64,000 nt of DNA from the NCBI GenBank assembly GCA_007922195.1, contig ML681992.1, positions 1,778,613-1,842,612 of the forward strand, in the 5' to 3' direction. Made by a program: the position numbers and the translations under genes. Origin of the DNA: Podocnemis expansa (Eukaryota > Chordata > Testudines > Podocnemididae). Positions 34,656 through 46,995 of the stretch are shown one piece after another (position 1 is the first letter of the stretch; each line of letters begins with the position of its first letter). The notes under the pieces are model-generated. The model was not told where the DNA came from. It saw nothing but the letters and a program-made list of their open reading frames with translations, and ran no database searches.

Positions 34656-37600
34656 TCAGTAATATTTGTAATCTGGCTACCACACATATATCAGTTTTGA
34701 GTGTTCAAGCAACAAATATTTTATTTACAAATATCATACTAATATTTAGAAAACAAGCAATTCTTGACAATTAATACTTTTCTGATAACTGAAGATACCA
34801 TCCCAAAAACAGGAAAGCACTCGTGTTTTAAAGTCATGAATGTTTAATGAGTATATGTTTGGTAACAATGACAATACCCTACTATTTTCTTTTATATTTG
34901 AAAATATTTAAATCAAAAACTTGAATTTTCTTTTGTATCGTTTTTTTAATTCTTATTCATTGAGCCTTTTGTTCAATCTGCTCAGTAGGGATATTAAATT
35001 CTTGTGATTCTGATAGATGCCAGTGTGTGAAAAAAATCAATTTTGTTAATCTTAAACTGAGTATTTTCTTCACTGAATGATAATCGGCCAATTTTCTATA
35101 GAACACCAAGTCAAGGAGAGGAAAGAGTCAAGAACAAATTTCAAATACTGTTCATGTTCTTTTTATTTTGAAAATGTACTGTCAATAGTGAACAGCAGAA
35201 AAGAAGGCCTTTTATGGAACTGAGTACATTATAGTGTGAAACATAGGTTTTCATTGTAAGTTCTCTACATTTTACCTTTTTTTTTTTTATCTTAGTTTAC
35301 CTTCAGGGTGTAATACTAAACTTTTATGAGGAAAGAAAGTTATTAAAAATGTTCAGGAGTGTATGCCAAGTGCCATATAGAAAAGGAAGATGGAGCCAGA
35401 AGAGGATTTTATGCACTGTAATAATAACTAACATAGCAAGGAGGAAGAAAAACTACCAGAATATTAAATTGAACATTTGAGATGCAGTATGATTATCTAG
35501 AACTGAGTCATAATATTGATGATGAATTCATAAGAAATGCATACTTTATTTACATGTAAACTATGCAAAACATAAACTATGTATATTTGCTGCAGAATAA
35601 ATGTATTCATGGAAATGATGAATGATATGAGAGAAGAATATATTTAGGGACCTGTCCTATCCTCTGGAGTCAATGAGAGTTCTGACATTGTCTTCAGTGG
35701 AAGCAGAAACCACAAATTCTAGTTATTTTCTTCCAATATACCTGAAAAACTCCCCAAGTTTTGGCTAACACATTAGTCAAAAAAGTCACAGTATCTGTGG
35801 AAAAATAAGTATCTTTGCCATATTCTAATGAGAGAACCAATTCTGCTTTCATTCACACTGGTGGTAATTAAAAATATCCCCCTCGAAATCTGCAGTTTCT
35901 CTGAATTTATACCAGCAATGTAACTGAGAACAGGATAAGGATCAGGTCTTTGTGCTGTATTTATGTGGGGTTTTACGTTCAGCAAAAGTCATAGCAACCC
36001 CTGAAACCATAACAACATAAAAACCTCTTCATTTCATGCAGTGCACATTACCTGCAAGTCACAAGATATTATGCTGAAGCACTCACAGACATGACAGTGT
36101 CTGTACTTTACTCCTTAAAAGTGTATTATCTTTGGATTTTTATTTTTTTGATAACAGTTTTGTTTCAGCCAATTCACTTTTTCAGTTCAATTGTTTAAAA
36201 AAAATGCATATACATCAAAAGAAATTAAGGCAGTTGTTGAGATGGGGGTAGGTTGCAGAGAGGGAAAAGATATACCATATAAGAATGTTAAGAGTACTGG
36301 GTGCTGAGGATAACTGCAATGTTTTTGTACTGTACCTATCGGTAGCACACATTCTTGCTTTTCGTATTTATCATAAGGAAGCCTGGAGGATTAAACTGTT
36401 AATTGGTCAGTACCGCTGAAAGTCGGTTTCACTTTGCAAATACAAACTGATGAAAAATAGTTGTAGCAATAATAATCAAAATGTTCAGATAGAGAAAGTA
36501 AGAGAAAAGGCTCCTTGAGAACTTACCAGAGTTTGATTTAAAGATATTGACTGTAAATTTTGACAAGTGATGTTGATAATTTGTCTTTCATCAGTTATAA
36601 AGCTTTAACTTTCTAAATCTATTGTCATTAAAATATTATTGTCTGATCTTCATAATTCCCCAGAACTATAAGAATTTTAATCAATAAAAATGGGGGAGGG
36701 GTTAAAACATCAATGTTATCCATCAAAAGCAATCAATCAAAATCCATGAAAATTATAAAACAATGAAAATGAACTGGATAAGAAATCTCCAAAAAATTAT
36801 TTTGGTATTTAAATATAAGCAAACCTTGTGTGTTCCATGATTATGGAATTCAACCTCACAGACTGTGTAATTAATTCCCACAGAATTGGGATTCATAATC
36901 TGTGTTTGTACATGTTTGTAGCCTACATGGTTTCAGAGAAAATGTGGAGACTGTACATTGATTCAATGTAGCAAATTTGAGATTAGAGAGAGGCTGGAAA
37001 CATGGCTCTGAGAAGTGTGATCTGCCTCATTAATTTTATTGGGTCCCATGAGCTCCACAATATAAAGGACGTAGAACTTGGCCATTTTCCAAGATGTTTT
37101 TCTCCCACGCTTTTTTCATCATGAAATTAGCCATTTTGTTTCAGTGAACCCAACCCAACCCAACCCAACCCAATATATCTTCTGCCTCCTGTACCCTGTT
37201 AGAACCTTCCTACAGCTGTTTCTGTCTCCTTAGTGTTCTACACAAGGGGAGAAAGTAATTGAATTACAGTTCAAATTGCTTGCATTTGTCTATAGAACCA
37301 AAATGAGGGTGGTAGGGAGCAAGGAATTAAGGGTGTCATCCAATTTGGAGCCTGTAAGGAGGAGTCAGAAATGTAAATTGACCGGGATGACTGCCTGAAC
37401 AACAATAAATTTGTGGAGGTCTTGGGAGTCAGGGAGATGACTTTCTAAAGCCAGAGACAAGCTGCCCTTACCCAAAACTCGTTTGTCTGTGTGGGGAGAG
37501 TGCACAGATCCATGACATAAGCAATGTATGTGTTACTGATGCAGAAATGTACATGAAGTAATGACTATCTTCCAGGAAAGTTACCATTAGTAAGTATTAT

Positions 37601-40600
37601 TTGTTAATTGGGTTAGAGTGGCCAAGTTATTCATTGTGAATAAATTATCCAGAATACTTATTCCCTTCTTCTGTTTGTGAAGCTATTGAAGCCAATTTTG
37701 ATTTCAGCAACTGTAGTTTTTATTTCTATGTATATTAAAATTGTGTGGAGAAATAATTTTCAGCTGTTCATTGATTGATCATTGTCTATATTTCCTAACT
37801 AGATGTTTGGATTTTTTTTCTTAAATTAAAAAAAAACCATGCAAATAAGTTACTGGTAAAGTACAGCGGCTTGTGTATACTCTTGCCCATGCACAGATAC
37901 CCCTCTTTGTATGCAGATAAGGGTATTATCAGATGAAGAATGGCATTATCCTGCACTTCTGCTAATGCAGCCTCTTTTGCATCATGGTTCATAAATGGAC
38001 ATTAGTCACATCAGCATTGTTTTCAGCTGTTTTCTCTCCTCTTCTGAAGCCAATATGTGGTTTCAAGTCCACCTTAGTGGAACCAATCTGCAGAAAATAT
38101 GAAAAGCACAGTTGTATACAACTCACAAAGTTTAGGATGAGAACCAAATTTAATCAGAATAGAAGTGTTTTCAGAGGTATAGAATTGCAATTTTCGATAT
38201 GTATATGATATTTGAAAGACAGTCTATTGTTATCCAGTTCCCTTCAGATGCTGCCATGTAGCTAAGAATCCTTAGTTTATTGATGGAACAATGCATTTAT
38301 TGAAACCCAGAAGCCACTTTTGTGAGTCTGAAAGTGGAATGCATATAAAGTCCTCAGAAGTGGAGCTCATAGGCAGTTCTGATGAAAAACTGATCTTTTT
38401 TGAAAATCATATTAAAGTAATTATTATTTATGTGTTTGCCTGTGATAATTATTTATATATCCTCAAGAGTGCGTCAGGCATTAGAAACTATAAAGACTTC
38501 ATTCAATATATCTAATATATAGTGAAGGAAGCAGGCACAGCAGTGGATGTCTTTAAAGATCCTTGGGTTTTGCCATTTTTAAATGTTTGTTTAGTGAATG
38601 CTTCTTGAGCAAAAGGACTAGATTTTAGAGGTATTTTGGAATAAGTTATATCTTAGCAAGGATCTAGAAGAAGGAAAAGATGGAACCCCATGCATGAGTT
38701 AGTCTCAAATGGGATTCTAGTTTATAAGGAATCATACTGAGGTAAGAACTGTTGAAGGACACTGCTGAATGAGTTGTACACACAAAAATTCTTTTTAAAA
38801 TAGCACATTGAATATAATGCTTTACTTAGTTCTATGAAGTCTGCTTTAGCCAGAAGACATTGACTAAAGCTGTATGGCCTCCAGACAATTATAATTGTTT
38901 CTAAGCAAACCCTTACTTAATGTCAGCTGCCATATATTTCTTATTTTCTCATTTCCCATTTTCTCATTTCCTCTACCTTTACTTTTTCTGCCCCCCCCCC
39001 ACCACACCTTGTTTTTCTTTTACATCTGACAAACTGGTGTATGAAGTGGCGGGGAAAGTCAGTACCTTAATCAAGCACTATTGTAGAAGAAACCAAGCTA
39101 AGAAATCCTTTTTTGAATTTATTTTGAACCTCAGTCCTGAACTAGGAATATACCTACAAAAAATACAATGCACTTACTTATGCCTTTTATTGAATGAGCC
39201 TTTTAATTTGTTGTGTTAAGATATTTTCCCTTTCTTTGTAAGTGACAAACTTGTTCAACAAAATAAACCTTTGTCTATTTTTAATTAGATTAATTTTTAA
39301 ACACCATGAAAAAGATTTGAAAGTATGCTTTTCTGACAAACATCTCATTGCTTTTCCATTGTATATGAATACAGTGAAAAGGAAGCCTTGATGTAGAAGG
39401 CTTTTATTCAAAAAAAAGTTACACAAACAGTATGAGATAGTTTAATCAGACTCTCAAAGTGAGAAACAGTAGCTGCTATTTCATGTTGGTAACCTGCGGA
39501 GAACATTAAAGGGAAGAATAGTGATGTTAGTACAGTGGGTGTTCCTTGCGGAGGACTCCAGCTGCTGCAAAAGCTTAAGCCAGGAAAGCTACCCTAAAAG
39601 CTCAGGTGCTTGATGACAAACCGTCAAAATGTATTAAGGTCCTTAAGATAACATGAAACTCTGTGCAATAGGTAAAATTGCCTTGTGTTTGAATGTTGTG
39701 ATAGGATATGACCATTTCATTGTGATGTTCCTTGATTTAGCAAACTGACTTTTTAATTACAGAATCGAGGTTCTGTAGTACAGGCAATCTGCTTTTATTT
39801 AGTCAGTCTTCTATAAAACCACGGTTATTTTCAAAGTCTGGTACTGGTTAGCATCATAGTACAAACACCGTCCTATACTTGGTGTTTTAATTTTTTCTTT
39901 TCAAATGTCTTCCCCTCTTCTTCCTCACCTTTCTCAAACATCCTCACATTCAGATTCATTTAAAAAGAAATTAAGGTTATTTGTGCCCATTGTGTGAGCT
40001 ATATAATACCGAGAAAGCCTGTTTTGTTGTGAGCAAAGTTCACTTGTTTTAAAAGCACATTTCTAAATTTGCCAGGCTGCTGAGTCTGCCCTAGGGCAAG
40101 CTTAATTAAAGCCAACAGAGGAGAAAAATTAAGCAGTGAAAAGTGTTTAGCTGATGCTCACAAAACTTGATGGTAAAATATGAAATAATCAGTGTAGGTG
40201 ACTGAAAGGTTGGTTTCAAGAACATTTTATTAGTGAATCAACCATACAGAATCCCACAGCACATCTCTTCATTCTCTTCTCTGACATTCAAGTGGAAAAA
40301 AAGATAAAAAATTACACTTCAAAATTATGGTCTGGATTTTTTTCTTCACACTGACTTGTCCCCATATTCACTCTCTTTTTCATAAAATCTACTTCTTTCA
40401 ATCCTTTAAAAAATGTTTCAAGGTTGATGCACTGATATTTATTTATTTTTATTTATTTATTAACACAGCTCTAAAAGTGAATGTTCTTAAATGAACTGAG
40501 AACTTGACAGCTTTGTTCATTCAAGTTCATTACTAGGAAAGAGGTTACCCCCAAGCCCAAAATCATAAGCTCAGTTCATATGCTTGTTTAAAACAAACAA

Positions 40601-41780
40601 ACAAATAAACTATATGCCTTCCAGAAGCTTCTTGTTGTTCTTCATGCTTTTTAGCTTTGGTGCCTCATTCAGGTGAACACTTGCCAACAGTACTGCCTGT
40701 GGGAGAACATGAAGCATGATTTACCCTTTCACAAGTTAAATAATTGACAGTATTTTCAGGAGGAAACACTAATTGGGATTCCTAATAGCATTTCCATTGC
40801 CAGTGCCTATAACATTTCTTAATTCCCCCTTGTTCTTCTTTCCTTATATTTTCTCTTATGTTTTATTATTGGTATAAAAGAGCCCTAGGATTAGAATAAT
40901 TCTAGAATAAAATGAGGGAAAAAATAAAAGCAAACCTTGATGTGATGCCATTTATCCCATGCAATGATTCTTATTTTCTCTGCCTTTACCCTTTTCACCC
41001 TACTTTGTGATGTGTTTTTGTTTGTTTGTTTTCCCCCTCACACGTAAGGAAAAGGTGATTAAAAGTAGTGGGGAGAGCAAATGTCTGAATCATTCACAAT
41101 CTAAAACCAGGCCAAAAATCCTAAGTATTTTGAGCCTTGACTCTGTACTAGGAATCTACCCCACACATAGATCCTCCCTTCCAATGTTTTGAGGGATTCT
41201 CACCCTAGTTCATCAAAGTACCCACATAAACCAATGGTGCCAGAGGCATACTTTGTAACATGGAATAGAACTTTATCAGGAAGGTTAGAAAGAGATCAGT
41301 TTCATAGAACAAACTTAAAAGTTGAACTCTTCTCAGATCTTCAGCTTTTGGTTCACATGTTCAGATGGTGGGGATTCCTGCTGGTTCAAAATGTTTTATT
41401 AAATGAGGCATTTACCTCTATCCATAACTCTAGTGATTTTTTTGTTTTGTTTTGTTTAAGTAAAATTGCTCACCAATCAGTGACTGGCTTTTGCAGGCAT
41501 AAAAAGTGATGGTGCAGAAAAAGTAGATTCCAACAGGAATAGAAGCAGATGCTATCTACTTAGGTTAAGATACTTTTCTGTAGGCAGCTAAGGGTCAACC
41601 TTCATTTACTACAATTAAATGTTTCATTCTATCTCTTATAAAACTCATGACTCAGACCAATAAGCACATCTAAAATTCAGATACATACTATTGTAATTAG
41701 GTTGCTAATAATTCTGGAACCTCTTTCAGAACTTCATGCTGTAACTCAAATAGTAATGGCCTAAAAACATAATTATAGAG
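34656..41780. other. Repeat-poor AT-rich stretch of about 7 kb
   Basis: No mobile element with recognisable ends, no coding exon and no RNA gene was found. The only simple repeat of note is (CAACC)n at 37147-37174. Given the repeat density elsewhere in the window, the scarcity here stands out; some of it may be old repeats beyond recognition or conserved non-coding sequence. Confidence 0.5.
37147..37174. repeat. (CCCAA)n microsatellite
   Basis: Five CCCAA units. Not the vertebrate telomere repeat. Confidence 0.95.
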
Positions 41781-41789
41781 TATTCTGAC

Positions 41790-42309
41790 CAGGGCCACAA
41801 CTGGAGATATCAGCACCTGGGGCAAACAACTCCAAAGGTGACCCCTCACACACAGCTGGCCAACGATCCAGGGCCCATCTGGTCCATCCCCTCTGCCGGT
41901 GGCCAGAACCAAGCAGGGGGTTCCCTACCCCTTTGTGGCCAAAGCACTAGTAGGGGACCCCTTCCCCTGCCACAGCCAAAGCGCTGTGGGGGGACCTTTC
42001 TCCTGCCGTGCCCAGAGCACTGGGGGGGACTGCTTTCTCTGCCATGGCCAGTGCTGGGTGGGGAGGACCCTTTCCCTCACTGCAGTTGGAGCCAAGCGGG
42101 GGTTTCCCTTTCTCTGCCGTGACAGTAGAGCCCAGCAGGTGTTCCTTACTCCTTCGTGGCTGGATCTGGGCAGGGAGCACCTTCCCCCTGCTCCCTGAGG
42201 AATATGATTTTAAGGCGCATTCCTCTTCGGGGCCAGGAAAGGGTCTGGCGCCTTTTCAAGTTAGCACCTGGGGCCTTGCCCCTTTCATCCCACCGTAGTT
42301 ATGGCCCTG
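41790..42309. mobile_element. hAT non-autonomous element with internal minisatellite
   Basis: A 520-bp element. The left end CAGGGCCACAACTGGAG is matched by CAGGGCCATAACTACGG read in reverse from the right end. Flanking 8-bp words are ATTCTGAC (41782-41789) and ATTTTGAC (42310-42317), seven of eight identical. Subterminal 'agcacctggggc' is also inverted at the right end. The interior (about 41888-42190) is a GC-rich tandem array. Confidence 0.85.
41888..42190. repeat. GC-rich minisatellite of about 37 bp, about 8 units
   Basis: Units follow 'ccctctgccgtggccaaagc(a/g)ctgggtggggaccctt' with local length changes. The words 'ctgcc..ggcca' and 'ggggac' recur every 34-40 bp. The array makes long spurious open frames on both strands. 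Confidence 0.75.
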
Positions 42310-42317
42310 ATTTTGAC

Positions 42318-43500
42318 TGAGAGCTTTCTGCAAACTATTTTAAAGGAAACCAGTGTGTACCTCTCTGGATAGCCCAGCCATATTTTTCTGTAACCATTAT
42401 GCAACATTAATTTGTCAAGCTTGTCCATTTACAAGCAGAAGTGAATTTATGGGACTTGATCCTGAAAACCTTACTTACCTTGGTTGTTTTTATAAATAAC
42501 AGAAACCCTACTGACTTTAATAGGAGTACATGAATGTGTCTGTGGCTGTGAACACATGACTGAAGTTTGCCAGTTCAGACTCTCTGATCTTACCTTTCTT
42601 AAGCAAATGAAGGAAGGCAAGTGTGTGTTAATAAGAGTATATAAATAAAAATAGTACACTCTTTCCTTGTGTAGTGTGCCTCCTTGCTTTCAGTCAGAGG
42701 CATGTATTTGTAAATTTACAAATCAAGAGAATAACTGACCTCTCTCACAGGAGTCACCATAGGAAACTTTGAAACCAGCATCTGAATTACCATATCATCC
42801 AGGGAATCAGAATGGTAAATGAGAAGCTTTATGTTTTTTGTAAATTAGCTGCAATATAAATAATTACCGTGTTTAGGTACTGTGAAGCACTGTGGAACTA
42901 AAGAGTACAAGTATGTGAAGGGAATTGAAATTTATGCCACTATAGAAAGAACTCGCCTCTGACTCTTCTAAGGAGCTTTGGAAGGTCATGTGGAAAAATA
43001 TATTAAATTGTATAGGTTGCACCTCTGTAGTCCAAAAACCATGCAGTTTGGCTATTTGCCCTTAGCTATATCAATAAAACATGATGCAAATTTGAGCAGC
43101 ATTTGTGATATTGTAGTATTTTTTTTTTCTTTTTAAAGAAAATGGGGGACGGCATATAGCTAGATGTTGCTGTCTGTGCTCCACATACCCTTCATGTTTG
43201 AGATTAAGAAACAAAACAAATAAATAAAAAAAAAAACACAAGGAAGTGAGCAATTGACATCAAGCACTAAAAGAACCATAAGTATTTCTGAAGTGATATA
43301 TCCCTCAACCCAAATCTCGTATTATTGCCTTGCAAAGTCAAACTACATGCATATGTGTTGCAAAAGCTTAAAAATTTGGGCAAGGAATGGGGAATAATAA
43401 GGCAAAGAATACACTTCTTGTTCCAGTGAATGTGTCATAAAATGCACAATCAATAATCTAAAATACATGGTTTTGTAATCACACTTCAGACATCTTTTCT
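42318..43500. other. Unassigned AT-rich stretch
   Basis: Nothing supported beyond a weak dispersed-repeat match near 42440-42530. Confidence 0.5.
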
Positions 43501-43679
43501 GTGTACTTTGAGCAGAAATCCCTAAGAAAGTGGTGTAGCAGAGAGAGGGTGCTGTACCCACACAGGCCACTGTGTCCGACAGAGGGGACCAAGAAGCTCC
43601 CACACTCTCCCTGCTCAGCAGAAAAGCCTCCTGCATGTGACCTGGCCTGGGAACCCAAAGGCGGAGCCAGTGGGAAGGG

Positions 43680-44145
43680 TGACCAGATAAAAAGGTGGAC
43701 AAGGGACTTAGAGGGGGAGCCTTTTAGGAGATGGACTGCCTGGCCACCAGAGCTCCAGCCTGCAGAGAGATCTGAAATCCCTTCTGTGGTACCAGAGGAA
43801 CCCTGGGGAAACCAGAAGACTGGCCCTGACCTATACTTCCCCCCAAGGGGAGGACCGAGAGGAGTTGCCGTCTGTAGAGGAGTTGGAGAACCAGGCTGGG
43901 GAACAGACCACAGAGAGACCCTGTGACCTGGAGGAGTTGCCCTCTGCTGAAGCCATAGAGGGTCTGATAGCATCCAGCCCCTGTGACTTGGAAGAGCTAC
44001 TGCTGGCAGATGGACCAGAGGGGCTACCAGATCTTCCGCCCATAGACAATGAAGGCCTGACCGGGTTTCTGCTGGCTGTTTACTCTGATGATGAAGAGGA
44101 CTACAGGACCCAGGTAACCTGGAGGGGAAATGGAAGGAAGTAGCC
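43680..44145 (+). pseudogene. Coding-like segment with acidic PCDLEEL repeats
   Basis: One frame stays open from about 43730 to the stop at 44141-44143. Its protein is rich in Glu/Asp/Leu/Pro and contains two imperfect repeats built on PCDLEEL (starting near 43917 and 43977), followed by an acidic YSDDEEDY segment. Upstream, a second frame (from 43501) is also open and the two overlap with a likely frameshift. I recognise no known domain. GC content and codon-like structure differ from the surrounding AT-rich DNA, which suggests an inserted, once-coding sequence, perhaps an LTR-retrotransposon leader or structural gene. A minus-strand frame of 251 codons over the same bases is taken as a shadow. 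Confidence 0.35.
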
Positions 44146-44545
44146 CAGGGACAGCAGGTAAGTGCCCAGCTGTTCTGAGGGTCAGTAGGATTTGGCAGGA
44201 TCCCCGCGGACCTAGTGGGATACTGTTCTGCCACTGTTAGGGCCCTGGGCTGGTATGCAGTGGAGTGGGTGGGCCTGCATTCACCTCTCTCCCCATGACC
44301 TTCTGGATGCTGCTATTGTGTGGCTTTACACTGCCTGAGGGGTTGAGAGGCCAAAGCTCTGTAATTTTACTGCCTTGCCATGCTGAAGGGGCTGAAGGCT
44401 ATTGATTGTTGGGTGTGCTACTGCACCCTGCTTGAGGGGCTGGAAGGCAGAGGACACTAAAGGTGTGCATGTCCTGTAAGGAGGCCAACTCTACCTACTG
44501 TGGGGGTCAGCTATGCTACAAGTGGCATCCCAGGAAAAAACAAAT
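44146..44545 (+). other. GC-richer tail of the coding-like segment
   Basis: Continues the composition of the preceding segment. It includes 'cagcaggtaagtgc' (splice-donor-like, about 44153) and repeated 'ctgcctgaggggttgagaggcc' / 'ctgcttgaggggctggaaggc' units at 44330 and 44430, about 95-100 bp apart. It may belong to the same inserted retroelement. No ends identified. Confidence 0.3.
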
Positions 44546-45369
44546 GCCATGTTTTTTTCTTTCCCTTTTTCTGTACTCCTTCTAATGTAATATCATTTAT
44601 CTATTTTTATTATCCTTGTTGATGTTGTTATAATGAAGATTAATATTATTGTTGATATTTTTATTCTTGCAAGAAGAAAATTAAGACAAATTAGAGATTC
44701 TATTATTCCATCTTCTCTATCTCTCGCCCTCTTTCTTGTGATTACATGGAATACTCTCATCACATTAATCTCTACCATAATGTAATACTAAACCATATGT
44801 TAAAACTGAATTATCTGTACCAAGATACTACAGGAGAAACCCAGACAATAAACCTCTGGGAAATATTATTTGCCTCAGTTTCTCAGCAAATTCACAGAAG
44901 AAGTGAAGTTTCCCAACATGCAACAAAATGAATACACATTTCACTTTAGGTTTGTCAGTGTTTGAAAACAACTGTAAGATTAATAAAAATTAATGTGCAT
45001 TTTAGGTGGTTTTATCAGGATGGTAGGATGAAAAGTTTGTTTTGTGACCTTTCTTATATTAATGGAAAGGGAGGATTTTGCCTTTGACATGAATAAAATC
45101 AGGCTCAAGGACAGTAATATGTCTTATGTTTGGTGAATAATGAGATCCCAGCTCACCGCTATGGAATATAGGGAGTCACTAACATGGAACTTGGTCTAAT
45201 GTTATAGATGTTTATCAGAGAGTGCCCCTGTTCCTTTCTGGGGCACACTCTTTTAGTCCTGTCCTCCCCTTGGTCCCTGGGGTCAGGCACAGAAATAGTC
45301 TCAGGCCCGGTGGGTGGGGCTGACAAACACCACTAGTCTCTAGCCCTCAGGTGGGGCAATAAAACACCT
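44546..45369. other. Unassigned stretch
   Basis: AT-rich to about 45130, then GC-richer with 'ctctagccctcaggtggggcaataaaacacct'. A similar block 'ctctggccctcaggcatggca' follows the MITE at 45809, so one repeat appears to be split by that MITE. Confidence 0.45.
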
Positions 45370-45803
45370 GGGCTATGTCTATGCTGGAGGCTCAAGTTGA
45401 CTTAAGCAGGCATAAGTTGAGTTAAACTCCATAGTCACATTTGGGGCTCATTAAGTAGACGTAAGCAAGTGCTTAACTCAATTTAATAACTCTCACCCTT
45501 AAACTTGACTTTAAGGGTTAAGTTGACTTAAAGTCAGCTTAACAAAATGTGGCCATTGAAGTTGACTTAATGAAGTTGACTCACGCAGGATATCCATTTA
45601 AGTTGACTTTATAAAGTCAACTTGAGCCAGGGGACCCATTTAAAGTCAACTTAATGGCCACATTTTTGTTAATAAAGTCAACTTAACCTTTCAAGTTGTC
45701 TTTAAAGGGGCTCTTGGCTTAAGTCAGCTTTATAAAGTGGGTTTAACTTTTAGTTGACCTTCTTAAGTTGACTTAACTGAGCCCTCTAGCCTACACATAG
45801 CCC
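45370..45803. mobile_element. Harbinger MITE, AAGTTGACTT subfamily
   Basis: A 434-bp element. The left end GGGCTATGTCTATGCTGGAGG is matched by GGGCTATGTGTAGGCTAGAGG read in reverse from the right end. The interior is a dense array of 'aagttgactt' and 'aagtcaactt' words in both orientations, able to fold over most of its length. The three-base duplication is not identical on the two sides. Confidence 0.8.
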
Positions 45804-45840
45804 TTAAGTCTCTGGCCCTCAGGCATGGCAGACAAAGAGG

Positions 45841-46342
45841 AGTCATAAAGTCATAAAATCATAGGGTTGGAAGGGACCTTGTAAGGTTATATAGTGCAGT
45901 CCGCTGCTAAAAGCGGTATCACTCCCACTAAATCATCCCAGGCAGGGTTTTGTTAACTGGGTCTTAAATGTTTCCAGAGATGGAGATTCCACCACCTGCC
46001 TAGGTAACCCATTCCAATGCTTCACTGCCCTCCTAGTGAGAAAGATTTTCCTAACATACAACCTTGACTGTCCCAGCTGCAGCATGAAACCACTGCTCCT
46101 TGTTCTGTCCTGTTATTACTGAGAAGAGCCTAGCTCTCTCCTCTTGCACATCCAACTTCTCTAAGTAGTCCCTAACTTGACTTTCGATCACTGAGGGCTG
46201 CTCTCTTTCTCTCTATTCTGTGTTACTCAGTGTAATAGCCTGTGAGCTGACCCTGCTTGTGAAGACTGAGGTAAAAACAACATTGCGTACCTCAGCACTT
46301 TCCGGATCATCAGCTAAGGATACCTGCCCCATTCAGTAAGGG
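45841..46342 (-). mobile_element. CR1 LINE 3' end, antisense
   Basis: In plus orientation it opens with the CR1 3' tail in reverse ('tcataaaatcatagggttggaagggacctt'). It then carries the antisense of the CR1 C-terminal region ('gatggagattccaccacctgcctaggtaacccattccaatgcttcactgccctcctagtgagaaag'). It ends near 'ccattcagtaaggga', where the truncated MITE starts. Confidence 0.85.
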
Positions 46343-46992
46343 ACCTCTGTTGTTTCAAAATAAGAACTGCCATGGCCACACAACGTACGGCCATTTCGAA
46401 ACAAGCAAACTGCTTGTTTCGAAATGCAGCCGTTCTGTCAAAACAGCTTAAACCTGCTTTTGTTTCGAAAGGGAGTTGTTTCGAAACAACTCCTTTTGAA
46501 ACAATGCCAGCGGGACATGCTGTTTCGAAACAACTGTTGTTTCGAAACAGCGTTTGACCCTTCATCCCAGGGTGCTTAGCACTCTGGGAGGAAGGGCCAC
46601 CCTCCCTCAGCACCCTGGCCAGAGAACCCTCAGCACCCTGCAGCCACCCTCCAGGTGAGGCGTGGTGCCTGCAGTCCCCTGTAGGCACTGGCAGAGTGAG
46701 GCGCAGCCCCATGCCTGACTCAGCCCCATGCCTGACTCCGCCGGTGCCTGCAGCCCTCTGCAGGCACCCATGGGGTGCAGCACCCCTCTGCACTGCACCC
46801 TGTGAGTGCCTGCAGTCCCCTCCCCAAGCGAAATAGCAGGTCCACACTGTGGACCTGCTATTTCGCTCCCTTATTTTGAGGACAAAGTTTTTGTCCTTTG
46901 AAATAAGGTGTATCGAAACAACATGTTATTTTGAAACAGCTTGTTTCAAAACGTCTTGCTTCAAAACAAGCCTGTCCTGTGTGGACATAGCC
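46343..46992. mobile_element. Harbinger MITE, TTTCGAAA subfamily, left end truncated
   Basis: The right end reads GGCTATGTCCACACAGGAC in reverse and is followed by TTA. The left terminus is missing: it starts inside the subterminal region ('cctctgttgtttcaaaataagaactgcc'). That region matches the left end of the autonomous element, including 'ccatggccacacaacgtacggccatttcgaaac'. The core has CCTGCAG-type hairpins and a 41-bp palindrome (46827-46867) with 20-bp perfect arms. Confidence 0.85.
46827..46867. other. Central palindrome of the Harbinger MITE family
   Basis: The arms are AGCGAAATAGCAGGTCCACA and its exact reverse complement around a single C. The inner part (GGTCCACAC/GTGTGGACC) resembles two family termini placed head to head. 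Equivalent palindromes occur at about 9046, 25366, 48395, 48825, 51068, 58728, 59951 and 63321. Confidence 0.9.
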
Positions 46993-46995
46993 TTA

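Noticed and set aside
37147..37174. Interstitial telomere repeat
   Set aside because: The unit is CCCAA, not the vertebrate TTAGGG/CCCTAA repeat.
43479..44234. 251-codon minus-strand open frame
   Set aside because: Overlaps a plus-strand segment with better coding character (acidic peptide repeats) and shows no domain of its own.
46314..46847. 177-codon minus-strand open frame, and similar frames at 48328-48920
   Set aside because: Both arise from the GC-rich core of Harbinger MITEs; the frames are not shared between the two copies as a protein would be.
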